Source: Nitrospirota bacterium
Lineage (GTDB): Bacteria > Nitrospirota > Nitrospiria > Nitrospirales > UBA8639
Direction: 5' to 3'
DNA length: 53,555 nucleotides
Assembly: GCA_011088105.1 (NCBI GenBank)
Contig: JAALKI010000018.1
Location: 1 to 53,555 of the forward strand
In this document: piece after piece, positions 42,610-51,211 of the stretch
Layout of the letters: each line of letters opens with the position of its first letter
How positions within the stretch are numbered: position 1 is the first letter of the stretch
Made by a program: the position numbers and the translations under genes
The notes under the pieces: model-generated
The model's database searches: none
Seen by the model: only the letters and a program-made list of their open reading frames with translations
What the model was told of the DNA's origin: nothing

Positions 42610-43248
42610 ATGCTTCGCATTACAGAGATTTTCCATAGTATTCAAGGAGAATCAACCCACGCGGGAAGACCATGTCTGTTTGTCCGCCTAACAGGCTGCC
42701 CATTGCGATGCACCTGGTGTGATACGGATTATGCGTTCTACGGTGGACGTGAGATGAGCGAAGACACGATTGTATCCGAACTCAACCAGTATCATTGTAA
42801 CCTGGTGGAAGTTACCGGAGGCGAACCGCTTCATCAACCTATGGTATTTCCATTTATTACAACACTGTGTCAAAAAGGCTTTGAAGTCCTGATCGAAACC
42901 AGCGGCGCCATCGATACGGCCCCCGTCGATCATCGTGCACAGATTATTTTGGATGTAAAATGTCCTGGAAGCGAGATGGTCGATCGTATGTATTGGCCAA
43001 ACCTTCATCGACTACGCAAGCAGGATCAAGCAAAATTTGTCATCGGCACCCGAAGGGATTATGAATGGGCTGTGGACATTATTCATCGATATAAGTTAAC
43101 ACAACGTTGTCCGATCTTGTTCAGTCCTGTTTTTGGAGAGTTGCCCTATCAAGAGCTGGCTGAATGGATATTGAAAGATGGACTGCCTGTTCGGTTTCAG
43201 ATGCAATTGCACAAATACATTTGGGAACCCCATACACGAGGCGTTTAA
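42610..43248 (+). CDS. queE: 7-carboxy-7-deazaguanine synthase
   Basis: A radical SAM enzyme that makes 7-carboxy-7-deazaguanine on the way to queuosine in tRNA. The 212-residue protein (from the ATG at 42610) begins MLRITEIFHSIQGES and has the cluster motif CPLRCTWCDT (C-X3-C-X2-C), then VTGGEPLHQP and DVKCPGSEM. The C-terminal segment has QLHKYIWEPHTRGV. An upstream in-frame ATG at 42574 gives an extra 12 residues not expected in the family. No other queuosine genes are in the window. Confidence 0.93.
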   Translation: MLRITEIFHSIQGESTHAGRPCLFVRLTGCPLRCTWCDTDYAFYGGREMSEDTIVSELNQYHCNLVEVTGGEPLHQPMVFPFITTLCQKGFEVLIETSGAIDTAPVDHRAQIILDVKCPGSEMVDRMYWPNLHRLRKQDQAKFVIGTRRDYEWAVDIIHRYKLTQRCPILFSPVFGELPYQELAEWILKDGLPVRFQMQLHKYIWEPHTRGV

Positions 43249-43298
43249 CTAACTGACGATACAAGATTGTCCGACAAACCAGGGAGAGAAACTGACGC

Positions 43299-44819
43299 AT
43301 GAAAATACAAGTCAAGCAAGGCAGCGTAGCAGGAGAATCCACGGAAGTGTTGGTCTTAGCCGGATATGAAGATGAATCAAGTCTTGGACAATCCGGTGAG
43401 ATGTTAGATCGGTCATTAGGCGGCTACTTACGGGAGTTGCGAAAAACAAAGGAATTTCGAGGCAAAAACCATGAAACAGTTTTGATTCATACACGAGGCG
43501 CCATTCCTCCTAAACGCATTCTCTTTGTTGGGCTAGGGGAAAAAGCCGATGTGACAGTCGACCGAGTCAGACAAGCCATGGGCATTGTGGCCAAACGAGT
43601 TCGGCAAGCAGGGCTTTCCTCCTTCACGACATCCATCATTGGGACAAACATGCCTCAGGCCTCGCCCACGGCATTGACACAGGCCATGATCGAAGGCGCA
43701 CTCCTCGGCACCTATCGGTTTTCGTATTATCGCACTGAGAAAAATGACGAGCGCAAAGGGCTCACACAGATTACGTTGGTCACACCGAAACACACACACG
43801 TTGATGCAATCAAACGTGGGGCACGCTATGGAGAGGCCAGCGCCGAAGCCACAGCCTTTGCTCGAGATTTGTCTAACCACCCCTCGAATGTGATGACTCC
43901 GACTCGGGTTGTCCAAGAAGCCAAAACAATTGCCAAAGAACCAGGTGTCCGCCTGAAAGTGCTTGAGCAAAAAGACCAAGAAAAACTGGGCATGGGTGGC
44001 TTGTTAGGAGTCGCGCGAGGAAGCCACGAACCACCAAAGTTTATCATCTTGGAATATACCGGAAGCGGACGGCAGCGCAAGACTGATCGGCCCATTGTCC
44101 TGGTCGGAAAAACCGTCACCTTTGATACAGGAGGCATTTCGCTCAAGCCGGCTGACAGCATGGAGCAAATGAAAGCTGATATGACAGGAGGCGCAGAAGT
44201 CTTGGCAACAATCCGAGCCATAGCCCGGCTACGACTTCCAGTCCATGTCATTGGCATTCTTCCGGTCACTGAGAATATGCCGGGAGGGCGAGCCATTAAA
44301 CCCGGGGATATCTTAACGATGCTCTCCGGGAAAACCGTGGAAGTCCAGAATACTGATGCCGAAGGGCGACTCATTCTTGCAGACGGTCTATCCTATGGAG
44401 CAGGCTTGAAACCCGCATGCCTCATCGATATCGCGACACTCACGGGAGCCTGCGCGGTGGCACTCGGGCAATTTGCCATTGGCATGTTGGGCAACAACGA
44501 TGTACTGAAAAAACAATTGCAACATGCTGGGATGCAGGCCGGCGAACGTGTGTGGGAAATGCCATTATGGGATGAATATTTTGAGCAACTGAAAAGTGAT
44601 GTCGCAGATATGCGAAACATCGGTGGACGTGGTGGCGGGATGATTACGGCAGCCATCTTTCTCAGTAAATTTGTCGGTAACATCCCCTGGGTGCATCTCG
44701 ACATTGCCAGCACAGACTGGAGTCAAACTGAACGGCCCTATATTGGCAAGGGACCAACAGCCATTGGAACCAGATTACTGCTACAATTTTTCCTGAACCA
44801 TGTCAACGATGCGAAATAG
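43299..44819 (+). CDS. pepA: Leucyl aminopeptidase (M17)
   Basis: A 506-residue cytoplasmic metallo-aminopeptidase that trims N-terminal residues from peptides. The C-terminal catalytic domain has VGKTVTFDTGGISLKPA (metal-binding Lys and Asp), MKADMTGGAEVLAT and the family signature NTDAEGRLILADGLSY. The N-terminal domain contains the usual macro-like fold and is less conserved. The stop overlaps the nagZ start by 20 bases. A GAGAGAAA purine tract precedes the start. Confidence 0.95.
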   Translation: MKIQVKQGSVAGESTEVLVLAGYEDESSLGQSGEMLDRSLGGYLRELRKTKEFRGKNHETVLIHTRGAIPPKRILFVGLGEKADVTVDRVRQAMGIVAKRVRQAGLSSFTTSIIGTNMPQASPTALTQAMIEGALLGTYRFSYYRTEKNDERKGLTQITLVTPKHTHVDAIKRGARYGEASAEATAFARDLSNHPSNVMTPTRVVQEAKTIAKEPGVRLKVLEQKDQEKLGMGGLLGVARGSHEPPKFIILEYTGSGRQRKTDRPIVLVGKTVTFDTGGISLKPADSMEQMKADMTGGAEVLATIRAIARLRLPVHVIGILPVTENMPGGRAIKPGDILTMLSGKTVEVQNTDAEGRLILADGLSYGAGLKPACLIDIATLTGACAVALGQFAIGMLGNNDVLKKQLQHAGMQAGERVWEMPLWDEYFEQLKSDVADMRNIGGRGGGMITAAIFLSKFVGNIPWVHLDIASTDWSQTERPYIGKGPTAIGTRLLLQFFLNHVNDAK

Positions 44820-45909
44820 TAACGATCCCTTGAGTCTTCGGGAAACCGTCGGCCAGCTCTTTATGGTTGGCTTTGATGGGACTGATCTTTCTCAAGAGTT
44901 CATGGCATGGCTCAAGGAATTTCGCCCTGGAGGCGTGATTCTTTTTTCACGCAATCTGAGCGACCCCGATCAAATTCTTGCCTTGACTCAACGACTCCAA
45001 GAACAGGCAGGGCCACTGATCATTGCCATTGATCAAGAAGGCGGAAGAGTCTCCCGGCTGCCTTCACAATTTACTATTTTCCCGGCAGCTGCCAGATTCG
45101 CGCAACATCATTCGACCACACTCACGTATGAAGCCGCAGCCATCACGGGAAAAGAATTGCGTGCCGTGGGCATTAATATGAATATGGCACCGGTCCTCGA
45201 CATCCACACTCGTACCGCGAATCCGGTTATTGGAGACCGCGCATTTAGCAGTCAGCCCGAGCAGGTCTGTTGCTATGGAGAAGCCGTGATCGCTGGGTTA
45301 CAAAACCATGGCGTCATTGCCTGCGGAAAGCATTTTCCCGGCCATGGGGATACGCAAACCGATTCCCATAAAGAATTACCATTTGTTGAGGCATCGAGGG
45401 CTCGACTGGAAGATATTGAACTCCAGCCATTTCGACATGCCATTAAAAAAAACCTTGCGAGCATCATGACCGCGCATGTGCAATATCCAGCGTTGGACCC
45501 TCAACTGCCAGCAACCCTATCCCCAGCTATTATAGAGACCTTGTTGCGAGGCCATCTTGGATTCGATGGCCTCGTCCTGACGGATGATATGGAAATGAAT
45601 GCCATTACCGATCACTTTTCTCCTGATGAGGCCAGTGTGGCCGCCTTGCATGCTGGAGTCGATATGCTTGTGATCTGTCATCGCCAAGATCGACAAACCG
45701 ACGCAATAGAGGCGGTCCTACACGCAGCTGAGTCAGGAGACTTGCCCGTTGAGCGACTCAACCGCAGCCTTGCCCGTGTGGTCCGAATCAAAACACAATT
45801 TCTCTCGACCATTCCCATATCCCAAGATCAACCCGTCACTGACGTCGTAGGTGCTCCTTCGCATCAGAATCTATTACGTCGTATCCAAGCCATAGATGCT
45901 CGGATCTAA
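44800..45909 (+). CDS. nagZ: Beta-N-acetylhexosaminidase (GH3)
   Basis: Removes N-acetylglucosamine from GlcNAc-anhydroMurNAc muropeptides during cell wall recycling. The 369-residue GH3 TIM barrel has VGQLFMVGFDG, the IDQEGGRVSRL motif, the KHFPGHGDTQTDSHKELP loop (catalytic His in GDT-type region and substrate-binding Lys-His) and LTDDMEMNAI with the nucleophile Asp. Starts at 44800 and 44809 are both possible. It fits with amgK and murU about 5 kb away. The desulforedoxin-like gene follows after 17 bases. Confidence 0.94.
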   Translation: MSTMRNSNDPLSLRETVGQLFMVGFDGTDLSQEFMAWLKEFRPGGVILFSRNLSDPDQILALTQRLQEQAGPLIIAIDQEGGRVSRLPSQFTIFPAAARFAQHHSTTLTYEAAAITGKELRAVGINMNMAPVLDIHTRTANPVIGDRAFSSQPEQVCCYGEAVIAGLQNHGVIACGKHFPGHGDTQTDSHKELPFVEASRARLEDIELQPFRHAIKKNLASIMTAHVQYPALDPQLPATLSPAIIETLLRGHLGFDGLVLTDDMEMNAITDHFSPDEASVAALHAGVDMLVICHRQDRQTDAIEAVLHAAESGDLPVERLNRSLARVVRIKTQFLSTIPISQDQPVTDVVGAPSHQNLLRRIQAIDARI

Positions 45910-45926
45910 CGAGAAAGGAATTACAC

Positions 45927-46313
45927 ATGGCTTTAAAAAGAGGCGACATCCTTGATGAACGGAAACGATTTCCAGAAAGCTGTGGGCTCGTGGTCAAAGT
46001 CATGGGTGGCGGGGAAGGCTTTAAAAAAATTCTCTGCTGTGGGCATGAACTGACCGAGGAAGACCGCGTACCAACCCTTGAACGTGTTCGAGGGCGAAAA
46101 AAGGGGAAACTCCCAGTTGGTGTCGTCTTGGACGAAAAGAAATCTTTCCCTGATTCTTGTGGACTCCGCATGATGGTGCTAGATGGCGGGGCAGGGTTCC
46201 AGGAAATTCAATGCTGCGGGCATTCGGTGCAAATGCGAGCGATACAGGACTTTCAGTATGGTGGGATGCGTCAAGAAGCACTACCCGACATGGAGCCACA
46301 CGGGAATGCGTAA
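45927..46313 (+). CDS. Tandem desulforedoxin-like repeat protein
   Basis: A 128-residue protein made of two copies of a ~35-residue unit (residues 7-42 and 66-101). Each copy reads LDE-K-FP-SCGL, then a Gly-rich GG-GF turn, then CCGH. Cys19 and Cys37/38 with His40, and Cys78 and Cys96/97 with His99, have identical spacing (C-X17-C-C-G-H). The layout recalls desulforedoxin and the N-terminal domain of desulfoferrodoxin (C-X2-C then CC), but the first Cys of the CXXC is replaced by Pro (FPESC, FPDSC). A Cys/His metal site is plausible; iron or zinc cannot be decided. AAAGGAA precedes the ATG. It follows nagZ closely. Confidence 0.75.
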   Translation: MALKRGDILDERKRFPESCGLVVKVMGGGEGFKKILCCGHELTEEDRVPTLERVRGRKKGKLPVGVVLDEKKSFPDSCGLRMMVLDGGAGFQEIQCCGHSVQMRAIQDFQYGGMRQEALPDMEPHGNA

Positions 46314-46411
46314 TTGGGTAACCACACAGCTACATTCACACGTTGTTCACCCCATTGCTTGCGTCCGTGAAATGGTGTATGGCAATATGAAGGCCCTTTG
46401 AGACGTCAGAG

Positions 46412-46768
46412 ATGAGCACACTTCCTGAGTTTGTTGGCACAATTCACATCTTCCTAGGGCCCTACCGAGGAAACCCTATCGCGCTTTACGTCCGACGTGA
46501 GGGGGAATTCTGCCGTATTTCTCCAACGGCCTATCCATGGAATCGAATTGTGGGTAGTGGAGAAACGATGAATAAGGCCGCCGCACACTTTGAAACACAA
46601 TGGAAAGAAGGCGGCCTTTCTCCAGAAATGTATTCCGGTCCTCATTGGGAAGGCGGAATCAAACCAGAGAAACCCAAACCCATTCCTGCACCCAAACCAG
46701 CCCCCCCTCCTTCCACACCACCGCAACCAACCGATGCTGCCCCTGAGACGGAAAACAAGTCGGAATAG
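46412..46768 (+). CDS. Small protein of unknown function with Pro-rich tail
   Basis: A 118-residue protein. The first 70 residues form a compact-looking domain (FVGTIHIFLGPYRGNPIALYV, WNRIVGSGETMNKAA, HFETQWKEG), and the last 45 residues are Pro/Lys/Ala-rich and probably disordered. No signal peptide or metal motif is visible, and I recognise no family. It follows the desulforedoxin-like gene by about 100 bases and is convergent with the amidotransferase-like gene eight bases away. Confidence 0.6.
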   Translation: MSTLPEFVGTIHIFLGPYRGNPIALYVRREGEFCRISPTAYPWNRIVGSGETMNKAAAHFETQWKEGGLSPEMYSGPHWEGGIKPEKPKPIPAPKPAPPPSTPPQPTDAAPETENKSE

Positions 46769-46776
46769 CCCTCGTT

Positions 46777-47520
46777 TTATTGCGTCGTGCTGTATTTGGC
46801 GGCTTTCATAAAAGCAGAAAACAGTCGACGTTGAATAGGATCGCGGTCATAGAGAAATTCCGGATGCCATTGAACTCCAAGAAAGAATGTCCGAGAAGGC
46901 GCTTCAATCGCTTCAATCACTCCATCTGACGCCAGGGCAGTCGAGATAAGGCTTGGCGCGACAGACTTGATGGATTGGTGATGAGAACTATTGACCGCAA
47001 TAATCGCCTTTCGCGTGATCTTGCGGAGTACGGTGTGAGGTGCAACCTGAATAGCATGCGCCACCTTAATCGCAGGATAGGGTGGCTGATGTGGAAGTGC
47101 CGATGAAATTTGTGAATGAATGTCCTGAAACAACGTCCCACCCAAGGCCACATTCATGGATTGCATGCCGCCGCAAATCCCCAATATTGGAACATTCGCC
47201 CTATACGCAAGGTTGATGATGCCCAACTCAAGATCAGCACGAAGTTGACTCATCCGGCGAAAGGGAAACCTCTGGCGTTCTCGATAGCATCTGGGGTCTA
47301 AATCCGACCCACTGCCAGTCACCATCAGACCATGCACCCCGGCAAGGATTTGCCGCAAGGTTGAGGTGTTACTGCTGACAGGGAGAACCAATGGGATGCC
47401 ACCAAGAGCCTGAATCGCATTCAGATACCGGGCACGAAGAAAATAGGTAGGCTCTTTCCCCCCCATATCTTTCTGGTCCCCAGGGTTAAAGTCTGGGGTC
47501 ACACCAATAACGGGTCTCAT
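46777..47520 (-). CDS. Class I glutamine amidotransferase-like hydrolase (peptidase C26, PuuD-like)
   Basis: A 247-residue GATase1-fold protein with the nucleophile Cys in ILGICGGMQSMNVA, VNSSHHQSIK and the catalytic His-Glu in GVQWHPEF. It begins MRPVIGVTPDF. The arrangement matches gamma-glutamyl-gamma-aminobutyrate hydrolases (PuuD) and related peptidases of family C26. The substrate is unknown; no other putrescine genes are near. The ATG at 47520 overlaps the stop of the upstream gene (ATGA), which supports this start. Confidence 0.88.
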   Translation of the reverse strand: MRPVIGVTPDFNPGDQKDMGGKEPTYFLRARYLNAIQALGGIPLVLPVSSNTSTLRQILAGVHGLMVTGSGSDLDPRCYRERQRFPFRRMSQLRADLELGIINLAYRANVPILGICGGMQSMNVALGGTLFQDIHSQISSALPHQPPYPAIKVAHAIQVAPHTVLRKITRKAIIAVNSSHHQSIKSVAPSLISTALASDGVIEAIEAPSRTFFLGVQWHPEFLYDRDPIQRRLFSAFMKAAKYSTTQ

Positions 47521-47909
47521 GAACCTTCCCATTCATGGTCATCATACGGAGATACCCCTAAAAACCTGACAGGTTTGTTACCCTTGAGATGGTCAGGCGT
47601 AATCACATAGGTTCCGTAAAAACTCGGCTCCCAGATGGCCGTGGCAGCTTCAGTATTGCCTCCTGTTAACACCCACGTCATCCCTCCAACAATACCGCCT
47701 AGTCCAGCATAGACAATTTTGCACACGCCATAAGGAATCGTGAGCAAGACACTGCCGATCCCCAGCCCAGCATCGGAAACCTCTGAATGGCCTTCATCCG
47801 CGTGAATCACAGACACAGGAAACACCACCACTAGACTGACAGAAAGGACTCCCATCAGGACAAGGTCTCTCCACATACACTTAGGCTGCCCACAAGACTG
47901 TCTTCTCAT
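47517..47909 (-). CDS. Exported small protein of unknown function
   Basis: A 130-residue protein with a strong AGGAGG site five bases before the ATG at 47909. The N-terminus is basic and followed by a hydrophobic stretch (LVLMGVLSVSLVVVFPVSVIHA), a signal peptide. A second hydrophobic, Gly-rich segment (GIGSVLLTIPYGVCKIVYAGLGGIVGG region) could span the membrane. The end carries a short polar tail with GTYVITPDHLKG. I recognise no named family. It overlaps the downstream amidotransferase-like gene by four bases. Confidence 0.75.
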   Translation of the reverse strand: MRRQSCGQPKCMWRDLVLMGVLSVSLVVVFPVSVIHADEGHSEVSDAGLGIGSVLLTIPYGVCKIVYAGLGGIVGGMTWVLTGGNTEAATAIWEPSFYGTYVITPDHLKGNKPVRFLGVSPYDDHEWEGS

Positions 47910-47999
47910 TGTATCCTCCTCTTTGTTGAATGGACTCTGTGCCAACCGTAATGACATAGACAATAATGTGCAATCGATGACTGATGAAGAACGTGTTGA

Positions 48000-48464
48000 C
48001 TAGACTGCTGTGTCTTCATCCTCTCCTAGATCAAGCTCTGACAAAATATCCGCTTTAATCTGAATCGTATTCTCCTTGAGCAAATTATCCAGTTCATGAA
48101 CAAATGACTCAGAGGGAAGACAATGGGTTTCTTGCCGAAGACCATCCTGCAACGCCAATTGCAATTTCATCTGGCAAAGAGATTGCACCAACAGGTCACG
48201 TGCATGGGAACACAACGCGTCCCGATCTTCCTCAGGAAGAGACAAAAAAACATTCGTCAGCCAGGCCTCGTAATTCAGCAGATGACAGGCACGCGCAATC
48301 TGATCATGGGTGAGTTCAACGACAATCTGTATACCGCCTTTCCAGCTACGCTTTTTGACATTAAACACACAATAGGAAATAGGCGGGAGAGCTTTTCCCA
48401 ACTCCGGCCCAAAAAATAATGTATACCGATATTGCGGTATCTGTGGCACAGGGACTAACGACAT
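48000..48464 (-). CDS. Protein of unknown function
   Basis: A protein of about 154 residues from the ATG at 48464 (the frame is open to 48500). It is acidic towards the C-terminus (SELDLGEDED) and has no signal peptide or membrane segment. Recognisable pieces are QYRYTLFFGPELGK and a helical middle with THDQIARACHLLNYEAWL. No family is evident. It lies upstream of the exported-protein gene on the same strand with a 90-base spacer. Confidence 0.65.
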   Translation of the reverse strand: MSLVPVPQIPQYRYTLFFGPELGKALPPISYCVFNVKKRSWKGGIQIVVELTHDQIARACHLLNYEAWLTNVFLSLPEEDRDALCSHARDLLVQSLCQMKLQLALQDGLRQETHCLPSESFVHELDNLLKENTIQIKADILSELDLGEDEDTAV

Positions 48465-48670
48465 TGGAGGGTATTTTACCATCCGGTGGAGCAAAGACAA
48501 ACCGATACGGAAAGATTTCTTTGGCCACCATTTCTAGATGCATGGGTCAAAGGGACCAGACCATTGACAGACACACAGTCCTGTTGGGTTGACACTCATT
48601 GCTTAGGGTCGATACAGTTAAAGACCGGTCGCTGATTCATCAACATCACTTCCTGAAAGAAGGGTCTTGA

Positions 48671-49471
48671 ATGTTCGGAACATTGGGGTTTTCGGAACTG
48701 ATCATTATTTTAGTGATCGTGTTGATCATTTTTGGAGCAGGACGACTCCCCCAAATTGGGGAAGGCGTTGGGAAGGCCCTTAAAGGCTTCAAAAAAGAAG
48801 TGCAGGAGATGCCTCCGCCTCTTGATGAAGGAACCAATACAGCAAGTTCGACACCTCCTTCCCAAGAACCCCAGGCCACAGCAAATGCAGCCGCTCCTTC
48901 TTCCACAACCCCTGCAACATCCGAATCGCCCTCCTACCAGCCTGGTCCGGAACAAACCCCTGGAACCACAGCCGCGCTTGCATATAGTGGTATTCGTCCA
49001 CAACAGGCTCAACCTGTTGCATCACATCAGCCCCTTTCAGCACCCGAGTTACACACCCAAGAGACCGTCTCAACAGATGGCGTGCCCGGACCGGTCACCA
49101 TGGAAGAACGGGCCGCGATGCCTACGCCTCAAGGACAGGCTCAATACCCACCACTTCCACCTTCGGCAAGACCACAGCCAATGACAAAACGCCCTTCGGC
49201 CATTGTCAATAAAGAAGCCGTCGCCCGAGTGCAAGCTCAGCGAGCAGCCAAGCAAGCCCAAGCCTCTCCTCAAGACATGCAAAGCTTAGGGGAAGGACTG
49301 GGAAGTGCCTTAAAGACATTTCGTCAAGCCGCCTCCGATGTAAAAAACTCCATTGACCCTGAAATGCGTACCATACAAGCCGAACTAGAATCTGCGCAAA
49401 AAGAAATGGAAGACACCGTTGACGTTGCCAAACAGCCCCTTCTGCCCAAAGATCCTTCCTCATCTGCATAA
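48671..49471 (+). CDS. TatA-family twin-arginine translocase protein with extended TatB-like tail
   Basis: The first 45 residues are a standard TatA/B/E unit: transmembrane helix [20 protein letters not shown], hinge FGAGRLP and amphipathic helix [15 protein letters not shown]. This forms the pore or docking part of the Tat translocase for folded proteins. The protein is 266 residues, against about 60-90 for TatA. A Pro/Gln/Ala-rich linker (about 50-185) is followed by a second helix [24 protein letters not shown] and an acidic coiled segment resembling the cytoplasmic helices of TatB. TatC is not in the window. The downstream HEAT gene's frame overlaps its 3' end. Confidence 0.85.
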   Translation: MFGTLGFSELIIILVIVLIIFGAGRLPQIGEGVGKALKGFKKEVQEMPPPLDEGTNTASSTPPSQEPQATANAAAPSSTTPATSESPSYQPGPEQTPGTTAALAYSGIRPQQAQPVASHQPLSAPELHTQETVSTDGVPGPVTMEERAAMPTPQGQAQYPPLPPSARPQPMTKRPSAIVNKEAVARVQAQRAAKQAQASPQDMQSLGEGLGSALKTFRQAASDVKNSIDPEMRTIQAELESAQKEMEDTVDVAKQPLLPKDPSSSA

Positions 49472-50270
49472 AGACCGTTCGAGGTTCCCCTCTTCGCCTG
49501 CCTTTCTCTTGTTTGTTAGTGCCGTGCTCGTTCTCTCATATCTCTTGCTCACAGGCTGTATTGTCGATTCTGAAACATCCCCTCCACTCACAGTCACACT
49601 ACAGTTAATCGGATTACTCCATGACCCCAGTCAAGACGTTCGCAGAACAGCAGCCTTGTCGTTAGGAAAAATTGCCATTCCGGCCAGTGCTCCGGCATTA
49701 ATCGAGGCACTGAATGACCCAGATCCGATGGTGCGCACGTTTAGCGCGTGGGCGCTAGGTGAAATAGGTGAAGAGGTTGAAACAAACGGCGCGCTCGCCT
49801 TGGTTCGTTTACTCGGAGATCAACACATTCACGTGAAACATGCCGCGGGCGAGGCATTAGGGAAAATTGGCGTCCGGCAAATTATCGTTAAGCTTCTTAT
49901 TGATGTCCTGATGGTTGGTGGGGTTGAAAGCCGACGAGCCGTCGTCAATACATTAGCACAACTAGAGGCACACTCCGCCTATAACCCCTTACTCGCCGCA
50001 TTAGAGGATGAAGATTCACGTGTTCGTCAAGGCAGCATCGCAGCCCTCAGTGAATTGGGAGATCGTCAGGTCTTACCATTTCTTCGGAAACGGCTTCTCC
50101 TTGATCCCGATATTGGAGTTAAAGCTGAAGCATCCTATCGGCTGGGAAAACTGGGAGATGTAGATGATCTGTCGACGCTTCAACAATCTCGCGATACAGA
50201 TCCAAACCCTTTCGTTCATTTGTGGGCGACCTGGGCCATTCACAATATCACACCGACACCGCAAGAATAG
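49419..50270 (+). CDS. HEAT-repeat lipoprotein
   Basis: An open frame of 283 codons. A hydrophobic stretch ends LLLTGC, a lipobox at about residue 47, so the mature part is lipid-anchored. It then shows about five HEAT/PBS-lyase-type repeats ([84 protein letters not shown]), a scaffold for protein binding. No ATG precedes the signal sequence. The TTG at 49419 would overlap tatA by 53 bases, and a later TTG or CTG start (about 49459 or beyond) is more likely. Confidence 0.8.
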   Translation: MTLPNSPFCPKILPHLHKDRSRFPSSPAFLLFVSAVLVLSYLLLTGCIVDSETSPPLTVTLQLIGLLHDPSQDVRRTAALSLGKIAIPASAPALIEALNDPDPMVRTFSAWALGEIGEEVETNGALALVRLLGDQHIHVKHAAGEALGKIGVRQIIVKLLIDVLMVGGVESRRAVVNTLAQLEAHSAYNPLLAALEDEDSRVRQGSIAALSELGDRQVLPFLRKRLLLDPDIGVKAEASYRLGKLGDVDDLSTLQQSRDTDPNPFVHLWATWAIHNITPTPQE

Positions 50271-50357
50271 AAAAACTGAAAGGGCTTTCTTACAATCAAA
50301 GACGATGAGGAATCCCCTTGGCCTAAGAGGTCAAGACTGGTGTAGGAGAAAAGAAGC

Positions 50358-51017
50358 ATGATGGATCGTAGACTTGAGCCGGAAATTATGGATGGGGAAG
50401 AACAGGCTCGCGTGTATGCCGCTGCTGACTTTGCCAAAGAAAACCAAGACTTTGTCGAGCAATTCGTCAAGACATACGACGATATGGAAAAAGCATTCGT
50501 GCTGGATTTGGGCTGTGGCCCAGGAGATATTCTTATCCGGTTGGCCCGTTGTCTTCCTGAGCTGTCACTGCTTGGTCTTGATGCCTCACCAGCAATGATT
50601 CGCCTTGCAGAAGATGCGGTGAAAGAAGCCGGATTCACTACACGCATTACACTACACTGCCAGCGTTTCCAAGATTTTACCCCTCCTGCCCTTGCCGATG
50701 CCATCATATCCAATAGTATGCTGCATCATATTCCCAATCCCTTACAATTTTGGTACGCCGTGAAAACCATGGCGAAACCACGAGCACCCGTTTTTGTGAT
50801 GGATCTGCTTCGCCCTGACTCACCTGAAACGGCACAGTCGCTTGTCGATCAGTACGCCGCGGAGGAACCGGAACAATTACGCCATGACTTTTACTATTCC
50901 TTACTTTCCGCCTTCACAGAAGATGAAGTCGCCGCACAGTTAGCCGAGTTGAATTTCAGTCGACTCTTCATTGATGTTCCCGATGACCGCCATTGGATGG
51001 TCTATGGCCGAACGTAA
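50358..51017 (+). CDS. Class I SAM-dependent methyltransferase
   Basis: A 219-residue Rossmann methyltransferase with motif I VLDLGCGPGDILIRLA, LLGLDASPAMIRLAE (motif II acidic residue) and the IISNSMLHHIPNP segment (motif IV region). The N-terminal region (residues 1-45) has no distinct domain. The substrate cannot be told from sequence; small-molecule acceptors are common in this group. An AGAAAAGAAG tract precedes the tandem ATGs. About 90 bases separate it from the HEAT gene. Confidence 0.87.
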   Translation: MMDRRLEPEIMDGEEQARVYAAADFAKENQDFVEQFVKTYDDMEKAFVLDLGCGPGDILIRLARCLPELSLLGLDASPAMIRLAEDAVKEAGFTTRITLHCQRFQDFTPPALADAIISNSMLHHIPNPLQFWYAVKTMAKPRAPVFVMDLLRPDSPETAQSLVDQYAAEEPEQLRHDFYYSLLSAFTEDEVAAQLAELNFSRLFIDVPDDRHWMVYGRT

Positions 51018-51211
51018 AGCCTCCCTTTTCCTCACACAACTTGAGCTATGGAAGGGCAGCACAACAATCAGTCGTGATGGATTGAAGGGACAGAGGCAGG
51101 AGCCAAAATACCTATTGCACAGACTGCTTTACCTGCCCGTGGACAGCCAAAAGATTGTAATGGTACACAGCTCGCCTATCGGACCAGCCCATAAAAGGAA
51201 GCATTGACGTT
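51018..51211. other. Intergenic region before the SpoU gene
   Basis: About 190 bases. The frames here are short and show no protein pattern. It may hold the promoter of the SpoU methyltransferase gene; no clear -35/-10 pair or terminator was seen. Confidence 0.3.

Noticed and set aside
43826-44374. 182-codon minus-strand ORF opposite pepA
   Set aside because: Rich in Ser/Pro/Met, typical of antisense translation, and opposite the catalytic domain of PepA.
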